Assembly: GCA_963775295.1 (NCBI GenBank)
Contig: CAVZIK010000006.1
Coordinates: 1,426,001-1,490,000 of the forward strand
DNA length: 64,000 nt
Source: JAMDEO01 sp963775295
Lineage (GTDB): Bacteria; Actinomycetota; Thermoleophilia; RBG-16-64-13
Direction of reading: 5' to 3'
This document shows positions 59,581 through 64,000 of this stretch, piece after piece. The notes under the pieces are model-generated. The model was not told where the DNA came from, did no database searches, and was given only the letters and a program-made list of their open reading frames with translations. How positions within the stretch are numbered: the first letter of the stretch is position 1; every line of letters starts with the position of its first letter. The position numbers and the translations under genes were made by a program.

Positions 59581-60433
59581 CGAAACGCGCCACATCGGGC
59601 GCGGAGAGGATCTCCCAGGTCCCGGTCGCTCCCATGAGACGGGCTCCCACTTCAAAATGCAGCATCGCGATTCCGCAGTCCAGCCGTCGGGAGATGTGGC
59701 CCTCCGCGCCGCGCTCCACAACGGAGATCATCGCCCCGGTCGCTTCCCGCGGGCTTGTCTGTGCGTCCGACCGCGTCAGGATCCGAATAGACCAAGGCTG
59801 GCGATTCACCGCGGAAGGTGCAACGCGCGCCAATCTCACGCCCTCTGCAGCCCACGATGGCCATTGCTCCTGGTCGTATTCGGGCGCGACCTCCTCGACA
59901 GGACGGCGCTTGTGGGCCCCCACCACGCGTTTCATGAACCTTTCCCCGGCGCGCGGACGGGGCTGGGCATGTCCCAAGGGCGAAATGGCAAGCACCCGTT
60001 CTCCTGGGAGAAGCTTCACGATGTTCTCGGCCAGGCCCCGATCGAAGAAGCCGGCGATCCAGCACGTATCCAGCCCGAGGGCGGTGGCTTCCAGGATCGC
60101 CGCTTCGCCAAGGTAACCCACGCTTTCCTGGACGGCGGGATCGCTCTCGGAGCCGATCATGACGAGAGCCGACGGGGCGCCCAGGACGCGACCGTACCCC
60201 CCCATAAACCCAGTGAATACGGCGGCAGGAACGTCTCTGACGATCACGACCCGCGCCGTCTCTGGAGCGGGAAAGCCCGCCGCAAAGAACTCCATCTGCT
60301 CCAGAAGTGCCGGATCAATGCTACAGCGGTTGAACGTCCGAGTGGAATGCCGGACGACGACAGCCGCGGCCCACTCGGCCGCGGCCATGGTTGCAAGAGC
60401 GACGGGCAATTCTCTTCGGGCAGGAAGCGTCAC
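59570..60433 (-). CDS. Nitroreductase-family protein (TM1586-like)
   Basis: GTG 60433 overlaps the flavin reductase stop (GTGA), giving ~287 residues. A degenerate nitroreductase N-terminus (VVVRHSTRTFNRCSIDPALLEQ) is followed by GFMGGYGRVLGAPSALVMIG and ESVGYLGEAAILEATALGLD-TCWIAGFFDR, and near the C-terminus by SAVNRQPWSIRI and LDCGIAMLHFEVGARLMG. This double-domain plan is that of TM1586-like nitroreductases. It would bind FMN and reduce nitro or quinone compounds. The gene forms an operon with the flavin reductase and the Fe-S protein. Confidence 0.85.
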   Translation of the reverse strand: MTLPARRELPVALATMAAAEWAAAVVVRHSTRTFNRCSIDPALLEQMEFFAAGFPAPETARVVIVRDVPAAVFTGFMGGYGRVLGAPSALVMIGSESDPAVQESVGYLGEAAILEATALGLDTCWIAGFFDRGLAENIVKLLPGERVLAISPLGHAQPRPRAGERFMKRVVGAHKRRPVEEVAPEYDQEQWPSWAAEGVRLARVAPSAVNRQPWSIRILTRSDAQTSPREATGAMISVVERGAEGHISRRLDCGIAMLHFEVGARLMGATGTWEILSAPDVARFVTG

Positions 60434-61017
60434 GCCTCCCCACTCTCGCCTCCGGAATTCAAAAGAGCTTTGCCGGCGCTCCACGGGTCGCCGATGCGTT
60501 CACCCAAGGCCCAGTAGCCCGCAGTCGGCAGGGTGAGGACGAAGGGACGGAGCTTGGCCGGATCCACGTGTCCATCGGTGAGGACGGTCTCGCTCGCGTA
60601 CACGCTCATTACCTCGCCTATGAAGAAGAGATCCTTGGGGAGTTCTACCGTCTGATTCAGCCGACACTCCATCGTGACCGGACACTGCCTGACCATCGGA
60701 GCGGATTTCAGCGCACCGCTGAAGATGTCCACATGCGCGGATTTGTCTTCGGCGAAGCCGTGGACCAGCCCGAGGTAGTCGGCGAGAACCATCTGGTCCA
60801 CACTGGGAAGACTGATACTGAACTGCCCGGTCTGCTGGATCCCCTTCGCGGTGTGCTGTCCGTGTCCCAGGGATACGCCCACAAGCGGCGGTGTGGAATT
60901 GAGTTTGGTGATCCAGGCCGCCGTCATGAAGTTCGGCCTCTCGTCGGTGACTGTTCCCACAATTACCACGGGCATGGGACAGATGTCGAATGACTTACCT
61001 ATGTTCTTCTTTGCCAT
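60430..61017 (-). CDS. Flavin reductase-like FMN-binding split-barrel protein
   Basis: ATG 61017 is preceded by GGAGG four bases away. The ~195-residue protein contains CPMPVVIVGTVTDERPNFMT, AWITKLNSTPPLVGVSLGHG, FSISLPSVDQMVLADYLG and SAPMVRQCPVTMECRLNQTV, the split-barrel flavin reductase pattern. It may supply reduced FMN or be a redox enzyme with bound FMN. It is coupled downstream to the nitroreductase-like gene and upstream follows the Fe-S protein by about 38 bases. Confidence 0.9.
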   Translation of the reverse strand: MAKKNIGKSFDICPMPVVIVGTVTDERPNFMTAAWITKLNSTPPLVGVSLGHGQHTAKGIQQTGQFSISLPSVDQMVLADYLGLVHGFAEDKSAHVDIFSGALKSAPMVRQCPVTMECRLNQTVELPKDLFFIGEVMSVYASETVLTDGHVDPAKLRPFVLTLPTAGYWALGERIGDPWSAGKALLNSGGESGEA

Positions 61018-61055
61018 GTGCCCTCCATATCCAAGTTTACGTCCCACCGCACCCG

Positions 61056-61733
61056 TTATCGATCGACGATCTCCCCGTCGATACCTACGGTGACCCGGTT
61101 GATGGGGATGTCCACTCCCGACGCCTCAACCGCCATCTGAACCATCCTCATGAGACCGGTACAGCAGGGGACGGTCATGATCGCCACGGTAAGAGATTTG
61201 GGCTGATTTATCCGGATAAGGTCCGCCAGCTTCTCCACGTAACCTTCTGTATCGTCAAGTTTGGGACAGGCGACAACCATCTTTCGTCCCTTGATAAGGT
61301 CCGCGTGGAAGCTGCCGCGGGTGAACGCCGTGCAGTCGGCGGCGATCAGTAGGTCCGCTCCCTGGAAATACGGGGCGTGCGGAGAAATGAGATGTAACTG
61401 GATGGGCCATTGTGTGAGCTCCGAAGGAGCGCGATCTCGGCCGACTTCCCCACCGGAATGAACCGCGGCCACCGCCTCAGGGCCTCGGGTGTCGAGCACG
61501 TGCTGGCGAGTAGCCTCCACGTCGTAGGAGTCGCTTTCCCGTTCGGATATCGTGAGGGCGCCGGTGGGGCAGACATTCAGGCACATCCCCATGCCATCGC
61601 AGAAGATCTCGTGCACCAGCACTGCCTTGCCTTCGTTGTCCAGTGCCAGCGCTCCCTCGTCGCAGGCGGTGGTGCATAGCCCGCAACCGTTGCACAGGTC
61701 ACGGTCGATCTCGATGATCTTTCTGGTGGACAT
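61056..61733 (-). CDS. 4Fe-4S ferredoxin with C-terminal putative sensor or carrier domain
   Basis: A 225-residue protein with GGAG five bases before ATG 61733. Two cluster motifs stand at the N-terminus: CNGCGLCTTACDEGAL (14-29) and CDGMGMCLNVCPTGAL (~45-60), the second with CxxxxxC spacing (CDGMGMC). The C-terminal ~110 residues (ADLLIAADCTAFTRGSFHAD, GRKMVVACPKLDDTEGY, VAIMTVPCCTGLMRMV) contain four further cysteines and match an ATP-binding-cassette-free 4Fe-4S family found in anaerobes, of unknown role. It heads the minus-strand operon with flavin reductase and nitroreductase. Confidence 0.85.
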   Translation of the reverse strand: MSTRKIIEIDRDLCNGCGLCTTACDEGALALDNEGKAVLVHEIFCDGMGMCLNVCPTGALTISERESDSYDVEATRQHVLDTRGPEAVAAVHSGGEVGRDRAPSELTQWPIQLHLISPHAPYFQGADLLIAADCTAFTRGSFHADLIKGRKMVVACPKLDDTEGYVEKLADLIRINQPKSLTVAIMTVPCCTGLMRMVQMAVEASGVDIPINRVTVGIDGEIVDR

Positions 61734-61809
61734 GACTGCTCCTATACTCTTTCGGGTAATTATGGCCTTCTGAAGCCAGGCTGAAACCCGATCCGGCGAA
61801 GCGCGACGT

Positions 61810-61848
61810 AAAAGGACCCGGGCGGCGCGGGGCCGCCCGGGTCCTTTT
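61810..61848. terminator. Strong bidirectional rho-independent terminator
   Basis: A perfect 13-bp GC stem (61814-61826 with 61832-61844) around loop GCGGG is flanked by AAAA before and TTTT after, so it can end transcription on both strands. It lies just past the stop of the minus-strand secreted-repeat gene and upstream of the ferredoxin operon, isolating the two. Confidence 0.92.
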
Positions 61849-61882
61849 AGGAGCGATAGTGGAGCTCAGTCTTAAGCGCCGT

Positions 61883-62383
61883 TCATTGAGTACAGGTTCC
61901 GTTGTGCAGCCGCTGCTGACCTTGAGAACCGGTGCCTCCAACGCTGCCCGGGCCCGTGCCGTCGCAGGTGCCGTCGCAGGTTCCGCAGGAGCCGTCTTGG
62001 AGACGATCTTGAGTCTGGAGCTGATCACCGGTCATCGCGGAGGCACCGTACCCATTGCTGTTGGCGGTCGTCGGGGCGCCATAATGATTTCCGGTCGTTT
62101 GATCTGACGCCGGCGCGCCCTGGGCGGTCACCGCAGGGGCGCCCGTGGCGAGGCACGTTTCGCAGGTGCCGTCCTGCAGCCGGTCGCGGGTTTGAAGCTG
62201 ATCTCTGGTGGTCGAGGTGGTGGTGTTTGCTGCCACACCGTTGCCTCCAGCCGCCGAGACCTGACCGTCTCCTCGGTATTGACCTTGGGTCTGCGCGCCC
62301 GACGTCGCGTATGCAGCGCCCGCCACGCTGAGGGATAGGAGGGCCGCCGCAGCCAGCCCAAGGATAAGCTTTCTCGTACGCAT
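61883..62383 (-). CDS. Secreted Cys/Gln-rich repeat protein
   Basis: A 166-residue protein with a signal peptide (MRTRKLILGLAAAALLSLSV, cleavage likely after GAAYA). The mature part is low-complexity, rich in Gly, Thr, Gln and Asn. A repeated unit appears twice in full, DQLQTRDRLQDGTCETC (~61-77) and DQLQTQDRLQDGSCGTC (~119-135), and once in part at the end (QQRLHNGTC). Paired cysteines could bind metal or make disulfides. No family recognised. It lies just downstream of the histidine kinase gene and ends at the strong terminator. Confidence 0.75.
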   Translation of the reverse strand: MRTRKLILGLAAAALLSLSVAGAAYATSGAQTQGQYRGDGQVSAAGGNGVAANTTTSTTRDQLQTRDRLQDGTCETCLATGAPAVTAQGAPASDQTTGNHYGAPTTANSNGYGASAMTGDQLQTQDRLQDGSCGTCDGTCDGTGPGSVGGTGSQGQQRLHNGTCTQ

Positions 62384-62493
62384 TCTTGTCGCCTCCTGGT
62401 TCTCGGTTACTTTTGGGGCGAAGGCCCCCAGGTCGAGGGCTCGGTTCGCCTCAAAAACGAGTCTAGTGACTGCGCGTGAGAAGACCTTAAGAG

Positions 62494-63894
62494 TCAGATG
62501 AGAAAGCTCTTATCGCCCTTGGGATCCAAAGCGGGCAGGAAGATCGTAAAGCGGGTACCCTCGCCAGGTTTGCTCTCCACCTGAGCCGAGCCACCGTGGG
62601 CTTCGACGATGGCCTTGACAATGGCCAGGCCCAGGCCGAGTCCCTCGTAGTGGTCGGCGTGCGAATCTCCCCTGTAGAACCGATCAAAGGCATGCCCGAC
62701 CATGTTGTCCGTCATGCCTTCTCCCTCATCCCTGACCCAGAGAGAGACTCCGCCGTCGATTTTGCCCCCCAGGGCGATGACCTGCCCCGGCTCCGTGTGG
62801 CGCACAGCGTTCTGCATGAGGTTGAGGAAGACCTGGGTCAGGCGATCCTGGTCGGCCACCCATGTTCCGCCTGGGAGGGAATCTATCGCCCACTCACGGT
62901 CGCCCAGATGGGAGCCCTCGGAGACCAGGGAAGTAAGAAACGCGTCGAGGTCCACCCGATCTCTGCGGAGAAAGTCGCTCCTGGTCGCTCTTGCCAGAGT
63001 GAGCAGGTCGGCTACCAGCCGGTTCATTCGGTTCAGCTCGTCCAGCACCAGGGCGTGCTCCTGCTTGACGAATTCCGCGTCTGGTGACTCCTGCCGGTCC
63101 AGGACCTGGAGGTGTCCTTTGATGATGGTGAGCGGAGTCCTCAACTCGTGGGAGGCGTCGGAGATGAAGCGGTCTTGAGCCGCGAACGCGGACTCCAACC
63201 GATCAAGCATGGCATCCATAGTCAGAGCTAGTTCTCCGACCTCATCGTTGGGTCCGGAGTACTCTATCCGGCGTGACAGGTCCTCCCTCGATATTGCCGC
63301 GGCCGTCTTTGTGATCCGCCTCACGGGGTCGAGGGCGCGTCCTAACAGCAGCCAGGAGCCCAAGCCCACAACGACACAGCCGACGAACCCGCCGATCGCG
63401 AGGAGCATGAGCAGCCGTCGCATCGTATCGGCGATGTTGCCGAGCGAACCCGCGATCTCGACCGCTCCGACCTGCACGCCCGAGAGTCGTACAGATGTTC
63501 CGGCGACTCGAAGCGATCCCACGGCCGTCCGAGCGTCGATCAAGAAGGGCTCGCCCGACGACAGAAGATCCTTAGTGGCCTGGAGGTCTTCGAGTTTCAC
63601 TTGGCTTGAGTTGGATACCACGGTGCCATCGCGCGTTTGCAAAGCGAGGACGTATCCGTTCTGACGAAGCGAGTTGGACTGCTGACCGGACAGGAAGGCC
63701 TTGGTGAGGTCGGCCAACTCCTGCTCGTCCCCCGCCGATGCGACCGCCTGCTGGTAGTGATTGAGCTGTTGCCCGAGTCGCGAATCGAGGTCGTGGCGCA
63801 GCTGCTCAGACAGCACGGCGTACAACCCGGCAGACCCGGCCACAACCACGACCACGATGCCGAGGACGAACCAGAGGGTGAGGCGAAGTCTCAC
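62494..63894 (-). CDS. Sensor histidine kinase (HAMP/HisKA/HATPase)
   Basis: A 466-residue membrane kinase starting at GTG 63894, overlapping the response regulator stop (GTGA). Helix 1 ~6-28, an extracellular sensor of ~130 residues, helix 2 ~161-185, then HAMP (ALDPVRRITKTAAAISREDL). The HisKA domain has the phospho-acceptor H249 in SDASHELRTPLTIIKGH, followed by the ATPase N, G1 and G2 boxes (FLNLMQNAVRHT, VRDEGEGM, GLGLGLAIVKAIVEAHGG). It should autophosphorylate and pass phosphate to the regulator encoded just upstream. The ligand is unknown. Confidence 0.95.
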   Translation of the reverse strand: MRLRLTLWFVLGIVVVVVAGSAGLYAVLSEQLRHDLDSRLGQQLNHYQQAVASAGDEQELADLTKAFLSGQQSNSLRQNGYVLALQTRDGTVVSNSSQVKLEDLQATKDLLSSGEPFLIDARTAVGSLRVAGTSVRLSGVQVGAVEIAGSLGNIADTMRRLLMLLAIGGFVGCVVVGLGSWLLLGRALDPVRRITKTAAAISREDLSRRIEYSGPNDEVGELALTMDAMLDRLESAFAAQDRFISDASHELRTPLTIIKGHLQVLDRQESPDAEFVKQEHALVLDELNRMNRLVADLLTLARATRSDFLRRDRVDLDAFLTSLVSEGSHLGDREWAIDSLPGGTWVADQDRLTQVFLNLMQNAVRHTEPGQVIALGGKIDGGVSLWVRDEGEGMTDNMVGHAFDRFYRGDSHADHYEGLGLGLAIVKAIVEAHGGSAQVESKPGEGTRFTIFLPALDPKGDKSFLI

Positions 63895-64000
63895 TTGTCG
63901 CCCGGGGGCGCGGCGCGAAGCCGGTATCCGCCACCTCGGACGGTCTCGATCATTGACTCCGGCCCGGGATTGTCCAACTTGCCGCGGAGGTAGCCCACGT
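63891..64000 (-). CDS. OmpR-type response regulator, partial (C-terminal end only)
   Basis: The last ~36 codons are visible and run off the window. They read VGYLRGKLDNPGPESMIETV and RGGGYRLRA, the recognition helix end and the wing hairpin (R-G-x-G-Y-R) of OmpR/PhoB winged-helix domains. The TGA stop overlaps the kinase GTG start, the standard arrangement of a two-component operon. Confidence 0.9.
   Translation of the reverse strand, partial: VGYLRGKLDNPGPESMIETVRGGGYRLRAAPPGDK

Noticed and set aside
1..64000. CRISPR arrays and rRNA genes
   Set aside because: No regularly spaced direct repeats of 24-40 bases and no conserved rRNA blocks were seen on reading both strands.

Overview
The window is high-GC bacterial chromosome that best fits a Gram-positive actinobacterial lineage. 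The grounds are a stand-alone Ku plus a single-domain ATP-dependent ligase, S-layer-homology (SLH) proteins, TatA, DUF1003 and DUF4389 proteins, an ECF sigma factor, frequent GTG/TTG starts and no outer-membrane genes. A deep-branching, at least partly anaerobic or thermophilic member is suggested by the Fe-S/molybdopterin enzymes and the candidate selenoprotein, but this is inference. No rRNA or CRISPR array was seen.

Layout. 1-2050: 3' part of a type I restriction HsdR gene. 2.1-5.5 kb: small hypothetical gene, flavodoxin-fold oxidoreductase, possible leaderless micro-ORF, ABC exporter pair. 5.5-6.7 kb: decayed IS5-type transposase. 6.7-8.1 kb: minus-strand VanZ-like (frameshifted), small beta-rich protein and ICMT-like methyltransferase. 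8.3-20.1 kb: cell-envelope region with SLH proteins, frameshifted nitroreductase, ECF sigma factor with an SLH-bearing putative anti-sigma factor, two lipoproteins, a large SLH/IPT/propeller-like protein and a family of zinc-ribbon membrane proteins, one broken. 20.8-24.9 kb: lone M41-like peptidase, TauD-like dioxygenase, zinc-ribbon protein and a 387-aa orphan.

25.3-32.9 kb: an integrated mobile element abutting the 3' side of a tRNA-Arg gene. It carries PrimPol/AAA replication protein, an accessory protein, two overlapping excisionase-like HTH genes, a divergent zinc-finger/HTH protein and a tyrosine recombinase with an unusual zinc-ribbon N-terminus. No conjugation or capsid gene was recognised. 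tRNA-Arg and tRNA-Ser follow.

33-44.5 kb: perfect long hairpin, tatA, UvrD-type helicase (apparently starting at CTG), tandem MFS pair, a two-component-system remnant, Ku/HIT/DNA ligase repair genes, a sulfite-oxidase-fold molybdoenzyme with its cytochrome b, DUF1003, SlyD-like PPIase and an OsmC-family gene interrupted by an in-frame TGA exactly at the expected catalytic cysteine. A downstream hairpin fits the general bacterial SECIS layout, so this is a strong selenoprotein candidate and the most interesting item in the window.

44.6-64 kb: DUF4389, membrane protein plus spermidine-synthase-like fusion, QueG-like Fe-S protein, HEAT-repeat and HD-GYP proteins that seem to share an N-terminal module, a three-gene overlapping operon (FAD/NAD oxidoreductase, Mo/W-bis-MGD enzyme, 4Fe-4S ferredoxin subunit) with no membrane anchor, a second tandem MFS pair, a flavin reductase/nitroreductase/ferredoxin cluster, a secreted repeat protein and a histidine kinase whose response regulator runs off the window end. 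Gene order shows many 1-4 bp start/stop overlaps, so translational coupling is common here.
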